Source: an uncultured Oscillospiraceae bacterium (GTDB lineage Bacteria; Bacillota; Clostridia; Oscillospirales; Oscillospiraceae). From it: a DNA stretch of 46,758 bases. Under the pieces are notes generated by a model. It ran no database searches. It had not been told where the DNA came from and was given only the letters and a program-made list of their open reading frames with translations. Below, piece after piece: positions 32,512 to 41,146 of this stretch. The stretch covers positions 1-46,758 of the forward strand of contig CAJUFJ010000024.1 in the NCBI GenBank assembly GCA_910585815.1. Reading direction: 5' to 3'. Every line of letters begins with the position of its first letter. The stretch's first letter is position 1. The position numbers and the translations under genes are program-made.

Positions 32512-32524
32512 GAAAAAACCTCCC

Positions 32525-32553
32525 TTGACCCGCATCTCAAACTATACTATAAT
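32525..32553 (+). promoter_or_regulatory. Promoter of the glycosyltransferase gene
   Basis: TTGACC (32525-32530), a 17-bp spacer, TATAAT (32548-32553). It is divergent from the PAP2 gene and overlaps that gene's upstream region. Confidence 0.82.
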
Positions 32554-32605
32554 AATAGAGCTTTTTTTCCACAAGTCAACACTAATTTTTCGGAGGTCCT
32601 TACCC

Positions 32606-33694
32606 TTGAAGCAAATCCTCTGTCTTTCCAACGAACCCTGGTCCAACCGGCTGCCCGGCCGTACCCAGCAGCTGATTTCCCGCCTGCGGGACGCCCAGAT
32701 TCTATACTTCTTCCCCGCCCAGAGCCCCCGGGACAAGTCCTTTCTGAAGCAGGGCCGGCAGGTGCGGCCCAACGTGACGGCCTGCGCCCTGCCCCCCATC
32801 CCCTTCCCCATTTCTGAACGGCACCGGCGGCTGTTCCAGATGGCCTGGAACAAAATCAGCCGCTTCATTCAGGAGACCGCCGCCCGCAGGCGCTTCACCG
32901 AGCCCCTGCTGTGGACCTCCCACCCCCGCCACATCCACCTGGTGGACCGCCTGGAGTACAGCGCCCTGGTCTACGACTGTGACCGGGTGTGGGACGGCCT
33001 CCCCGTCCACTGGGAGGGCAGCCTGGCTCAGGCCGCCGACGTGGTCTTTGCCGCCTCCCCCCTGCTGTGCGACCGGCTGTCCCCATGCAGCTCCAACATC
33101 GCCCTGCTGCCCAACGGCATCAACCTGCCCCTCTTTGACGCCGCCGCCCGCCATCCCGACCCCATGCCCGGGGTGACCGCCCCCATTCTGGGCTGGGCGG
33201 GGGCCATCCGGGCGGGGCTGGACCTGTCCCCCGTCCTCTACGCCGCCCAGGCCCGGCCCGACTGGGGCTTTCTGCTGCTGGGGCCGGTGGACCGGGACAA
33301 CCCTTTTTTAAAGCGGCTGGACAAGCTGTCCAACGTCTACCTCACCGGCCCCCGGCCGGCGGCGGAGGTCCCCGACTGGCTGTTTCGCTGCCGGGTGCTG
33401 CTGGACCTGCCCCGCACCGACCTGCCCTTTGACGAGGTGATCTCCCCCCGGCTGTATGAGTACCTGGCCACCGGCAAGCCGGTGGTGTCCATGCTGTGGC
33501 CCGACCAGGTGGAGCAATTCCCCGACGTGGTCTACGGAGCCCACGACCTGGAGGAGTTCACCACCCTGTGCGCCCACGCCATGGAGGAGGCCCCCGGTCT
33601 GGCCCACCGCAGGATGGACCGGGCCGCCGAGGCAGCCTGGCCCCGCCGGGTGGGCGAGGTGGAGCGCATCCTCACCACGGCGGGCCTGCTGTGA
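32606..33694 (+). CDS. Glycosyltransferase (GT4-like)
   Basis: 362 residues from TTG 32606, chosen because GGAGG (32592-32596) lies nine bases upstream and the first strand KQILCLSNEPW begins there. The frame upstream to 32510 is not needed. The C-terminal half shows the GT-B donor-site pattern: LLGPVDRDNPF, SNVYLTGPRPAAEVPDWLFRCRVLLDLP, and DEVISPRLYEYLATGKPVVSM, where the conserved Glu binds the nucleotide sugar. The N-terminal acceptor domain is divergent, and LVDRLEYSALVYDCDRVWDGLP recalls bacterial glycan-assembly enzymes. The sugar is unknown; it probably acts at the inner membrane face. Confidence 0.85.
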   Translation: MKQILCLSNEPWSNRLPGRTQQLISRLRDAQILYFFPAQSPRDKSFLKQGRQVRPNVTACALPPIPFPISERHRRLFQMAWNKISRFIQETAARRRFTEPLLWTSHPRHIHLVDRLEYSALVYDCDRVWDGLPVHWEGSLAQAADVVFAASPLLCDRLSPCSSNIALLPNGINLPLFDAAARHPDPMPGVTAPILGWAGAIRAGLDLSPVLYAAQARPDWGFLLLGPVDRDNPFLKRLDKLSNVYLTGPRPAAEVPDWLFRCRVLLDLPRTDLPFDEVISPRLYEYLATGKPVVSMLWPDQVEQFPDVVYGAHDLEEFTTLCAHAMEEAPGLAHRRMDRAAEAAWPRRVGEVERILTTAGLL

Positions 33695-33770
33695 CCCTCC
33701 ACGGAATTGTACCGGATTCTGCCCATCCCGCCCGTTTTCTTGTTCAAGTCTACGAAAATGTTTCTTCCTC

Positions 33771-33799
33771 TTGCAAAATCCCCGGTTTTCCTATAAAAT
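33771..33799 (+). promoter_or_regulatory. Promoter of the purine operon
   Basis: TTGCAA (33771-33776), a 17-bp spacer, TAAAAT (33794-33799), 161 bp before purE. The long leader holds a 34-codon ORF. I recognise no purine riboswitch. Confidence 0.7.
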
Positions 33800-33831
33800 G
33801 GGAGTGAAACTGGCAGAAAGGGGTCCTCAAC

Positions 33832-33936
33832 ATGCTTTGCTTCGCCTGCTTCCGCGTTCAGAGCTGCCAGAGCCCCAATCTGTCCAATCGCCCCGTTTAC
33901 CCTTCAACAGGCTGTCTGTACCCGCAGATGGCCTGA
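33832..33936 (+). CDS. Possible 34-residue leader peptide before purE
   Basis: ATG 33832 follows AAAGGGG at a good distance and encodes 34 residues with four Cys (MLCFACFRVQSCQS at the start) and no known domain. It lies in the purE leader, between the promoter and the purE ribosome site. It may be a regulatory upstream ORF, a real microprotein, or chance. Confidence 0.35.
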   Translation: MLCFACFRVQSCQSPNLSNRPVYPSTGCLYPQMA

Positions 33937-33960
33937 AACTTTTTTCAAAGGAGTGTTTTT

Positions 33961-34455
33961 ATGAAAAAAGTAGCCGTTATCATGGGTTCCGACAGCGACT
34001 GGCCGGTGGTCAAAGGTGCCTGTGCCCAGCTGGAGGAGTTCGGCATCCCCTATGAGGCGCACATACTCTCGGCCCACCGCACCCCCGCCGCCGCCGCGGA
34101 ATTTGCCAAAACCGCCCGGGCCAACGGCTTCGGCGTGCTCATCTGCGCCGCCGGCATGGCCGCCCATCTGGCCGGAGCCTTCGCCGGCAACTCCACCCTG
34201 CCGGTAATCGGCATCCCCATGAAGGGCGGGGCCATGGACGGCCTGGATGCCCTGCTGGCCACCGTTCAGATGCCCAGCGGCATCCCTGTGGCCACCGTGG
34301 CCATCAACGGGGCCAAAAACGCCGCCGTGCTGGCCGCTCAGATTCTGGCCGTCTCCGATGACGCCCTGGCCGCCAAACTGGACCAGACCCGGGAGAAAAT
34401 GGCGGAGCAGATCGCCGAAAAAGAGGCCAAACTCCAGGCGGAACTGAAGGGCTGA
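33961..34455 (+). CDS. purE: N5-carboxyaminoimidazole ribonucleotide mutase
   Basis: 164 residues. Class I PurE motifs: VAVIMGSDSDWPVVKGAC, ILSAHRTPAAAAEFA and AAGMAAHLAGAFAGNSTLPVIGIPM. It converts N5-CAIR to CAIR in de novo purine synthesis, normally with PurK, which is not in this window. Length is normal, with an Ala/Lys/Glu-rich C-terminal helix. ATG 33961 follows AAAGGAG. It is the first purine gene of the operon. Confidence 0.96.
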   Translation: MKKVAVIMGSDSDWPVVKGACAQLEEFGIPYEAHILSAHRTPAAAAEFAKTARANGFGVLICAAGMAAHLAGAFAGNSTLPVIGIPMKGGAMDGLDALLATVQMPSGIPVATVAINGAKNAAVLAAQILAVSDDALAAKLDQTREKMAEQIAEKEAKLQAELKG

Positions 34456-34500
34456 AATTACCGTATCAATCTACAATTTAATTTTTTGGAGGAATTTATC

Positions 34501-35187
34501 ATGGAAAAGAATCTCGTTTATACCGGCAAGACCAAGAACGTCTACGCTCTGGACAACGGCAACTATCTGCTCAAGTTTAAGGACGACTGCACCGGCAAGG
34601 ACGGCGTGTTTGATCCCGGCGAGAACTCCGTGGGCCTGACCATCGACGGCGTGGGCGACGTGAACCTGCGCATGTCCATCTACTTCTTCGAGAAGATCAA
34701 CGCCGCCGGCATCAAGACCCACTTCGTCTCCGCCGACCTGGAGAACACCACCATGGAGGTCCTGCCCGCCAAGGTCTTCGGCCACGGCCTGGAGGTCATC
34801 TGCCGCCACAAGGCTGTGGGCTCCTTCATCCGCCGGTACGGTGAGTATATCGAGGAGGGCGCCGACCTGCCCGCCTATGTGGAGACCACCTTTAAAAACG
34901 ACGACAAGGGCGACCCCCTGGTGACCAAGGACGCCCTGGTGGCCCTGGGCGTGATGACCGAGGCCCAGTACGACGACATCAAGGACATGACCCAGAAGAT
35001 CACCAAAATCGTGGCCGATGACCTGAAGGAGAAGGGTCTGGTCCTCTACGACATCAAGTTTGAGTACGGCTACGACCCCGACGGCAAGGTGATGCTCATT
35101 GACGAGATCGCCTCCGGCAACATGCGGGTGTACAAGGATGGACAGTATATCGACCCCATGACCCTGTCCAAGCTGTTTTTCGCGTAA
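34501..35187 (+). CDS. purC: SAICAR synthetase
   Basis: 228 residues. Motifs include LVYTGKTKNVYALDNGNYLLKFKDD (phosphate-binding strand region) and LVLYDIKFEYGYDPDGKVMLIDEIASGNMRVYKDG, with the metal-binding acidic residues. It ligates aspartate to CAIR using ATP. ATG 34501 with TTGGAGG nine bases upstream is preferred over the in-frame ATG at 34486. It lies 45 bp after purE. Confidence 0.96.
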   Translation: MEKNLVYTGKTKNVYALDNGNYLLKFKDDCTGKDGVFDPGENSVGLTIDGVGDVNLRMSIYFFEKINAAGIKTHFVSADLENTTMEVLPAKVFGHGLEVICRHKAVGSFIRRYGEYIEEGADLPAYVETTFKNDDKGDPLVTKDALVALGVMTEAQYDDIKDMTQKITKIVADDLKEKGLVLYDIKFEYGYDPDGKVMLIDEIASGNMRVYKDGQYIDPMTLSKLFFA

Positions 35188-35210
35188 GTTTACCCCAATT
35201 CTTTGCCGTG

Positions 35211-35235
35211 TTCCCGCCCCCGCAGGGGGCGGGAA
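35211..35235 (+). other. Hairpin between purC and purF
   Basis: TTCCCGCCCCC (35211-35221) pairs perfectly with GGGGGCGGGAA (35225-35235) around GCA. It is followed by an A-rich run, not T, so it is more likely a processing or stability element than a terminator of the operon. Confidence 0.55.
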
Positions 35236-35302
35236 TCACAAAAAAATTTTCCGCTTGAGAAAAACAGCGAATTGGGATCAATTCTAAGGAGGACAAGCAT
35301 AC

Positions 35303-36727
35303 ATGGGTGGCTTTTTCGGAGCCGTCTCCACACAGGACGTCTCCCTTGACATCTTTTTTGGAGTGGATTACCACTCCCACCTGGGCACACGCCGGGGCGG
35401 CATGATTATCCACGACGCCAGGGACGGCTTCCAGCGCCAGATTCACTCCATCGAAAACACCCCCTTCCGCACCAAGTTTGAAAAGGACCTGGCAAAATTC
35501 CACGGCTGCGCCGGCATCGGCTGCATCAGCGACACCGACCCCCAGCCCCTGCTGGTCCGCTCCCACCTGGGGCTGTACGCCATCACCACCGTGGGCATCA
35601 TCAACAACGCCGAGGAGCTGGTGGACCAGTACTTTTCCGACCACGGCCACCAGTTTATGGCCATGAGCTCGGGCAAAGTCAATTCCACCGAGCTGGCCGC
35701 CGCCCTTATCAACCAGAAGGACAACCTGGTTGACGGCATCCTCCACGCCCAGCAGGCGGTGGCGGGCTCCCTCACCCTGCTGATCCTCACCGCCGACGGG
35801 GAGATTATCGCCGCCCGGGACCGGGTGGGCCGTCTGCCCGTCCTCATCGGCAGGGGGGAAAAGGGCCACTGCGTCTCCTTCGAGTCCTTCGCCTACCACA
35901 AATTGGGCTACGAGGACGCCTACGAGCTGGGTCCCCGGGAGATTGTCCGCATCCGGGCCGACGGCTTCGACGTCCTCTCCCCCCCCGGCGAGGAAATGAA
36001 AATCTGCGCCTTCCTCTGGAGCTACTACGGCTACCCCAACTCCAACTACGAGGGGATCAACGTGGAGGTCATGCGCTACCGCAACGGCGCCATCATGGCC
36101 CAGAGCGAGCGAGAGCGGGGTGTCCTGCCCCAAGTGGACTATGTGGCCGGCGTCCCCGACTCGGGTATCCCCCACGCCATCGGCTACGCCAACGAGAGCA
36201 GCAGCCATTTCGCCCGGCCCTTTGTAAAATACACCCCCACCTGGCCCCGGTCCTTCATGCCCGCCAATCAGAACGTGCGCAATCAGGTGGCAAAAATGAA
36301 GCAAATCCCCGTCCCGGAGCTGATTGAGGGCAAAAAGCTGCTCTTTGTGGACGACTCCATCGTCCGGGGCACCCAGCTTCAGGAGACTGTCGACTTCCTC
36401 TACGAGTCCGGGGCCAAAGAGGTCCACATGCGCTCCGCCTGCCCCCCCATCATGTACAGCTGCAAGTACCTGAACTTTTCCCGGGGAAATTCCGACATGG
36501 ACCTCCTCGCCCGGCGCACCATCCAGGAGCTGGAGGGCGACGAGGGCCAGAATCACGTGGTGGAGTACGCCGACGCCTCCACCCAGCGGGGCCGCTGTAT
36601 GCTGAAGGCCATCTGTGAGAAATTCGGCTTCGACTCCCTGGGCTACCAGTCCCTGGACGGCCTTCTGGAGGCCATCGGCATCGACAAGGACCGGGTTTGC
36701 ACCTACTGCTGGTCGGGGAAGGAATAG
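35303..36727 (+). CDS. purF: Amidophosphoribosyltransferase-like PurF without the N-terminal Cys
   Basis: 474 residues. The C-terminal phosphoribosyltransferase half carries the PRPP loop LLFVDDSIVRGTQLQETV. The N-terminal half has the Ntn-type amidotransferase fold (DYHSHLGTRRGGM, GIGCISDTDPQPLLVRSHLG, IINNAEELV). The start ATG 35303 has AGGAGG at proper spacing, and the protein begins MGGFFGAVS where classical PurF has a Cys nucleophile right after Met. I recall that a PurF clade in Bacteroidetes and clostridia shares MGGFFG. Glutaminase activity may therefore be absent or supplied otherwise. The C-terminal VCTYCWSGKE also matches that clade. It should catalyse the committed step of purine synthesis. 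Confidence 0.93.
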   Translation: MGGFFGAVSTQDVSLDIFFGVDYHSHLGTRRGGMIIHDARDGFQRQIHSIENTPFRTKFEKDLAKFHGCAGIGCISDTDPQPLLVRSHLGLYAITTVGIINNAEELVDQYFSDHGHQFMAMSSGKVNSTELAAALINQKDNLVDGILHAQQAVAGSLTLLILTADGEIIAARDRVGRLPVLIGRGEKGHCVSFESFAYHKLGYEDAYELGPREIVRIRADGFDVLSPPGEEMKICAFLWSYYGYPNSNYEGINVEVMRYRNGAIMAQSERERGVLPQVDYVAGVPDSGIPHAIGYANESSSHFARPFVKYTPTWPRSFMPANQNVRNQVAKMKQIPVPELIEGKKLLFVDDSIVRGTQLQETVDFLYESGAKEVHMRSACPPIMYSCKYLNFSRGNSDMDLLARRTIQELEGDEGQNHVVEYADASTQRGRCMLKAICEKFGFDSLGYQSLDGLLEAIGIDKDRVCTYCWSGKE

Positions 36728-36735
36728 GCCTGTTT

Positions 36736-36808
36736 CTGTAGGGCGCGACGACCCGGCGCGCCGTATCCTTAACCCACGGCGGGCCGAGGTCGTCCCGCCC
36801 TACACACG
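36736..36808. repeat. REP-like intergenic element, copy 2
   Basis: It starts CTGTAGGGCGCGACGACC and ends GGTCGTCCCGCCCTACACAC, so its ends are inverted repeats (GTAGGGCGnGACGACC against GGTCGTCCCGCCCTAC). It lies between purF and purM. It is closest to the copy at 6167-6240. Confidence 0.78.
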
Positions 36809-36835
36809 TATTTATAACGATTGGAGGTTCCCTCT

Positions 36836-37900
36836 ATGGAAAATTCCCATTCCGCCTCCTACGCCGCTGCTGGCGTGGACATTGAGGCCGGCTACAAGGG
36901 CGTACAGCTGATGAAAAAGCACGTGGCCCGCACCATGATTCCCGGCGTAGTCAGCGGCATCGGCGGCTTCGGCGGCCTGTTTGCCCCCGACCTGGCCGGG
37001 ATGAAGGAACCGGTGCTGGTCTCCGGCACCGACGGCGTGGGCACCAAGATTCGCCTGGCCCAGCTGCTGGACAGGCACGACACCATCGGCATCGACTGCG
37101 TGGCCATGTGCGTCAACGACATTATCTGCTGCGGCGCTAAGCCCCTGTTCTTCCTGGACTACATCGCCATCGGCAAAAATGAGCCCGAGAAGGTGGCCGC
37201 CATCGTCTCCGGCGTGGCCGAGGGATGTGTCCAGTCGGGTTGTGCCCTCATCGGCGGCGAGACCGCCGAGCACCCCGGCCTGATGGCCCCCGAGGACTAC
37301 GACCTGGCCGGCTTCGCCGTGGGCGTGGTGGACCGTGAGAAGATCATCGACGGCTCCAAGGTGGCCGAGGGGGACGTCCTCATCGGGCTCACCTCCTCCG
37401 GGGTCCACTCCAACGGCTTTTCCCTGGTTCGCAAGGTCTTTGACATCGAACACGCCGACCTGACCACCCCCATGGACGAGCTGGAGGGCAAATCCCTGGG
37501 CGAGGCCCTGCTGGCCCCCACCAAGCTCTATGTAAAGCCCGTCCTGGCCCTGCTGAAGGGCGGTATCGACCTCCACGGTGCCAGCCACATCACCGGCGGC
37601 GGCTTCTACGAGAATATTCCCCGGATGCTGCCCGAAGGGCTGGAAGCCTTCTTCCCCGCAGCCACTCTGCCCCGTCTGCCCATTTTCGACCTCATTCAGG
37701 AGCGGGGGAATATCCCGGAGCACGACATGTACAACACCTTCAACATGGGCCTGGGCATGGTGCTGGCCGTCCCCGCGGAGCAGGCGGAGCAGGCCCTGAC
37801 CATCCTCCACGCCGCCGGTGAGACCGACGCGGCGGAGGTGGGCTGTGTGCAGACGGGAGACAGGGGCGTCTCCTTCGGCACCGTCAGCATTCCCGTATGA
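36836..37900 (+). CDS. purM: AIR synthetase
   Basis: 354 residues. Family motifs: GFGGLFAPDLAGMKEPVLVSGTDGVGTKIRLAQ, IGIDCVAMCVNDIICCGAKPLFFLDYIA, ALIGGETAEHPGLM, and GASHITGGGFYENIPRMLP. It converts FGAM to AIR with ATP. The start MENSHSA (36836) has GGAGG nine bases upstream. Its stop overlaps the purN start as ATGA, so translation is coupled. purL, which makes FGAM, is not present in the window. Confidence 0.96.
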   Translation: MENSHSASYAAAGVDIEAGYKGVQLMKKHVARTMIPGVVSGIGGFGGLFAPDLAGMKEPVLVSGTDGVGTKIRLAQLLDRHDTIGIDCVAMCVNDIICCGAKPLFFLDYIAIGKNEPEKVAAIVSGVAEGCVQSGCALIGGETAEHPGLMAPEDYDLAGFAVGVVDREKIIDGSKVAEGDVLIGLTSSGVHSNGFSLVRKVFDIEHADLTTPMDELEGKSLGEALLAPTKLYVKPVLALLKGGIDLHGASHITGGGFYENIPRMLPEGLEAFFPAATLPRLPIFDLIQERGNIPEHDMYNTFNMGLGMVLAVPAEQAEQALTILHAAGETDAAEVGCVQTGDRGVSFGTVSIPV

Positions 37901-38529
37901 GCAGGAAAAAAATCGCCGTCCTGGTCTCCGGCGGCGGAACAAATTTACAGGCTCTCATCGACGCCCAGGGCCGGTGGGAGATCGTCAACGGGGAGATTAC
38001 CGCCGTCATCTCCTCCGCACCGGAGGTTTACGCTTTGGAGCGGGCCGCAAAAGCCGGCATCCCCGGGTATGTGCTGGACCGGAAAAGCTACCCCTCCAGC
38101 CAGGCCATGACGGTGGCACTGGTAGAAAAACTGCGTGAGCTCTCCATAGATGTTGTGGTGATGGCAGGCTTTATGACTATCGTAACCAAAGAGCTGTTTG
38201 AGGTTTACGAAAACGCCATCATCAACATCCACCCCGCCCTTATCCCCTCCTTCGCCGGCCCGGGGTGCTTCGGCCTCCACGTCCACGAGAAGGCCCTGGC
38301 CTGCGGTGTGAAGGTGTCCGGGGCCACCGTCCACTTCGTCACCGAGGAGTGCGACGCCGGGCCCATCATCCTGCAAAGGGCGGTGGACGTCCTCCCAGAC
38401 GACACCCCGGAGACCCTCCAGCGCCGGATTATGGAACAGTGCGAGTGGAAGCTCCTGCCCCAGGCTGTCAGCCTGTTCTGTCAGGACCGGCTGCGGGTGG
38501 AGGGGCGTATTGTCCGCATTCTGCCGTAA
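37897..38529 (+). CDS. purN: GAR formyltransferase (folate-dependent)
   Basis: 210 residues. It transfers the formyl group of 10-formyl-THF to GAR. Motifs: IAVLVSGGGTNLQALID at the N-terminus; the catalytic stretch VMAGFMTIVTKEL, INIHPALIPSFAGPGCFG (His) and GATVHFVTEECDAGPIILQ (Asp). Normal length; ATGA overlap with purM. Confidence 0.95.
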   Translation: MSRKKIAVLVSGGGTNLQALIDAQGRWEIVNGEITAVISSAPEVYALERAAKAGIPGYVLDRKSYPSSQAMTVALVEKLRELSIDVVVMAGFMTIVTKELFEVYENAIINIHPALIPSFAGPGCFGLHVHEKALACGVKVSGATVHFVTEECDAGPIILQRAVDVLPDDTPETLQRRIMEQCEWKLLPQAVSLFCQDRLRVEGRIVRILP

Positions 38530-38595
38530 GGGCGGCCTGTGGCCGCCCGCTACTTCCCAGTTTATTTCACGGGCGGCCAAAGGCCGCCCCTACAG
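38530..38595. repeat. REP-like intergenic element, copy 3
   Basis: Two GGCGGCC-type hairpins (GGGCGGCC TGT GGCCGCCC, then GGGCGGCC AAA GGCCGCCC) end in CTACAG. Its end runs directly into the AGGAGG that serves the next gene, so the repeat abuts that ribosome site. Confidence 0.75.
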
Positions 38596-38606
38596 GAGGT
38601 AACCAC

Positions 38607-39311
38607 ATGATTGACCTGACAAAATACCTCTCCGAGAACCCCTACCCCGGCCGGGGCATCCTCATGGGCCGCACGGCCAACAATCAGGCAGTGATTGCCT
38701 ATTTCATCATGGGCCGCAGCGAGAACAGCCGCAACCGAATTTTTGAAAACACCGAGGACGGCATCCGGACAAAGGCCTTTGACGAGTCCAAAATGACCGA
38801 TCCCTCCCTGATTATCTACCACCCCGTCCGCCTGCTGCCCAACGGCCTTCTGGTGGTGACCAACGGCGACCAGACCGACACCATCCGCGACCACATCGCC
38901 CAGGGCCACTGCTACCGCCACGCCCTGAATACCCGGAAATTTGAGCCGGACGGCCCCAACTGGACCCCCCGTATCTCCGGGGTGATGAAGCCCGACGGGA
39001 GCTACAACCTGTCCATCCTGAAAAGCCAGGACGGCGACCCGTCCTGCTGTTGCCGGTACTTCTTCGAGTACGACAACCCTGTCCCCGGCGTGGGCCACTT
39101 CATCCACACCTATCAGAGCGACGGCGACCCCCTCCCCTCCTTCCAGGGCGAGCCGCGGTTGGTGGAACTCGGCACGCAGTTTAATATCGACTCGCTGACC
39201 GACACAATCTGGAACAGCCTGAACGCGGACAACAAGGTGTCCCTCTATGTTCAGTTCACGGATTTGGAAAGCGGCAACTGGGAATACACCATTACCAACA
39301 AGCACAACTGA
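38607..39311 (+). CDS. purO: IMP cyclohydrolase, PurO type
   Basis: 234 residues, resembling the PurO-type (archaeal-type) IMP cyclohydrolases now known from many clostridia. Visible pieces are KYLSENPYPGRGILMGRT, VIAYFIMGRSENSRNRIF, LLVVTNGDQTDTI, PNWTPRISGVM and RYFFEYDNPVPGVGHFIHTY. It would close the purine ring of FAICAR to IMP, the step done by the N-terminal domain of bifunctional PurH. That domain is missing from the purH at 41243, so the two genes complement each other. ATG 38607 follows AGGAGG. Confidence 0.9.
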   Translation: MIDLTKYLSENPYPGRGILMGRTANNQAVIAYFIMGRSENSRNRIFENTEDGIRTKAFDESKMTDPSLIIYHPVRLLPNGLLVVTNGDQTDTIRDHIAQGHCYRHALNTRKFEPDGPNWTPRISGVMKPDGSYNLSILKSQDGDPSCCCRYFFEYDNPVPGVGHFIHTYQSDGDPLPSFQGEPRLVELGTQFNIDSLTDTIWNSLNADNKVSLYVQFTDLESGNWEYTITNKHN

Positions 39312-39326
39312 AAGAAGGGTACTGCA

Positions 39327-40523
39327 ATGGGTCTCTTTGACCGCTTTAAGAAACAGGATAAGCCCTCCGCACCCAAGGTGGAAGCTCCCGCCGCCCCGGA
39401 GACGGTGCTGATCGATTTCCACCCCTACGACACCGGACTGGCCGAATCCGTCCGGGCGCTGGAGGCGGACCTGCGAAAGCTGAACACCAACGGCCGCCGA
39501 CCCTGCGGCCGGGACGCGTTCATCGCCCTGCTGGCGGGCATTGCCGCCCTGCGGAAGACCCCCGGCATCCCCGGGCCTAACGAGTCCGGCCCCAATGCCT
39601 TCATCACCCTGCCCAAATGCGCCGACCGCACGGCGGAAATGGCGTGCAAAGCCCACCTGAAGGAGATTTTCGGCATTACGGACCAGGCGTCCATGGTGGA
39701 GTTCTGCAACCGGGAGCTGCGCTGTCACAGCCAGTATTTGGACTTCGAGGGCTTCTGGGAGGGCCGTCCTCCCTTCGACCTGTCTCAACTCAACGGCGGC
39801 GGCCTGGAGTTCTTCCAGGTAGCCCGGGATTTCTCCGCCCAGTTCTATCCCATTGTGGGCCACAAGGGCTATCTGGCCTGGGACATCAGCGAGTGCGTGG
39901 GACATCTGCGGGCGGGGTACGCCTGCGGCCTGCTCACTCGGGAGGAATTTGACGAGATGGCGGAGCACTGGATTGTCCAGGCCCAGATTTTCCGGGACTG
40001 GACTGACTTTGCCGTCAGCTTGGTGTGCGGCGAGCTGTATTGGGATTTCCGGGGCGGCTCCAAGCTGCCCGAGCTGAACAAGGGCCTGGAGCTGTGGAGC
40101 AAGCTGGTAAGCATGCTTTTAAACGACGGCGCCGCCTGGGCCAGCGGCCTGTGGTATGTCCCACCCCGCAAGAAGGCGTTCGGGCTTTGGCCCCCGGAGT
40201 TCAAGCTGTACCTCACCGACTGGAAGGGTCCCAGCGCCTGCTTCGCCACCGACCACATCACCGTCCTGGGCAAAAAGGTGGGCTGGTGTTATCGGGAACA
40301 GCCCACCGAGGGCCGCCCCGACAGCGGCTGGCGGTTCTTCTCCGGCGAGGAGAGCGAGGACTATGTCAACGACGCCCAAAATACCGAGGTCTACGACCTG
40401 AACACCATCTGCAACTACGACCCGGACGTTCTGCCCCTGCTCAGCGCTCCTGTGGGCACCGCCTACATGCGGGGACCGGACGGGAAATTCCATGCGGAAC
40501 AGTACACACCATCGGAGGACTAA
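39327..40523 (+). CDS. DUF1266 plus DUF2185 (Imm33-like) protein
   Basis: 398 residues. The N-terminus MGLFDRFKKQDKPSAPK is a short basic/hydrophobic leader. The middle has a DUF1266-like segment (ISECVGHLRAGYACGLLTREEFDEMAEHWIVQAQIFRDWTDFA split over ~45 residues). The C-terminal ~90 residues match DUF2185/Imm33: SGWRFFSGEESEDYVNDAQN then DLNTICNYDPDVLPLLSAPVGTAYMR. Both domains are frequent in immunity proteins and immunity-gene arrays of polymorphic toxin systems. No toxin is nearby. It sits between purO and purH with short spacers, apparently co-transcribed with the purine operon. Function is inferred from domain context only. Confidence 0.8.
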   Translation: MGLFDRFKKQDKPSAPKVEAPAAPETVLIDFHPYDTGLAESVRALEADLRKLNTNGRRPCGRDAFIALLAGIAALRKTPGIPGPNESGPNAFITLPKCADRTAEMACKAHLKEIFGITDQASMVEFCNRELRCHSQYLDFEGFWEGRPPFDLSQLNGGGLEFFQVARDFSAQFYPIVGHKGYLAWDISECVGHLRAGYACGLLTREEFDEMAEHWIVQAQIFRDWTDFAVSLVCGELYWDFRGGSKLPELNKGLELWSKLVSMLLNDGAAWASGLWYVPPRKKAFGLWPPEFKLYLTDWKGPSACFATDHITVLGKKVGWCYREQPTEGRPDSGWRFFSGEESEDYVNDAQNTEVYDLNTICNYDPDVLPLLSAPVGTAYMRGPDGKFHAEQYTPSED

Positions 40524-40527
40524 TATT

Positions 40528-41145
40528 ATGTTAACCGGAAAGGAATTGGCCCGGGCCTACTTCGACGGCCTGAAAGAGGCCTACCTTCGAGAGGGCGGTC
40601 AGGAACTGTGGGACCATTTCACCTCTGTTGCCCACGGGGCGGACCAGCGGGACTTAGACCGGCTTACCGCCCTCTACCCCGATATCCCGGAGAGCCTGGT
40701 GGAGCTGCTCAAGCTGGTGGACGGCACCTATTTCCGGGAATACCCGGCGGACAAGGTGCTCCTCTACTTCCTGGGCTCCGACTACGAGGGCTACCCCTAC
40801 TACCTGCTGTCCGCCCGGCAGATGGTGGAAACCCGCCACAAGGCGAAAGAATTTTACGACTACTTTGTCACCCGGGAATATGACGACATCCCGGTGGACG
40901 AGGGGGTCTGCGACGATCTGGACAAGCTGCACTGGCTCCACTTCTCCGACTGCTGCAACAACGGCGGCACCTCTCAGCTGTTCATCGACTTCTCTCCCTC
41001 CGCCAAGGGCAAAAAGGGACAGGTGCTGCGGTTCCTCCACGACCCGGACGAGATGGTCATTGCGGCGGACAGCTTCGACGAATACCTGCAAATGCTCATG
41101 GATAACGAATACGACTTCATCAACGAGGACACGGTGGAGGAATGA
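40528..41145 (+). CDS. SMI1/KNR4 (SUKH) family protein
   Basis: 205 residues. SUKH features include RLTALYPDIPESLVELLKLVDGTYF near residue 45, LLYFLGSDYEGYPYYLLS, then LHWLHFSDCCNNGGTSQLFIDFSPSAKGKKGQVLRFLHDPDEM and SFDEYLQML. SUKH proteins commonly neutralise nuclease or other toxins of contact-dependent systems. It begins four bases after the preceding gene; ATG 40528 follows CGGAGGAC. Second immunity-like gene within the purine operon. The toxin target is unknown. Confidence 0.82.
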   Translation: MLTGKELARAYFDGLKEAYLREGGQELWDHFTSVAHGADQRDLDRLTALYPDIPESLVELLKLVDGTYFREYPADKVLLYFLGSDYEGYPYYLLSARQMVETRHKAKEFYDYFVTREYDDIPVDEGVCDDLDKLHWLHFSDCCNNGGTSQLFIDFSPSAKGKKGQVLRFLHDPDEMVIAADSFDEYLQMLMDNEYDFINEDTVEE

Positions 41146-41146
41146 T

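Noticed and set aside
39311..39330. Third copy of the AGAAGGGTACCC operator (AAAGAAGGGTAC before the 39327 gene)
   Set aside because: Only half the palindrome matches, and it coincides with the ribosome binding region; chance is likely.
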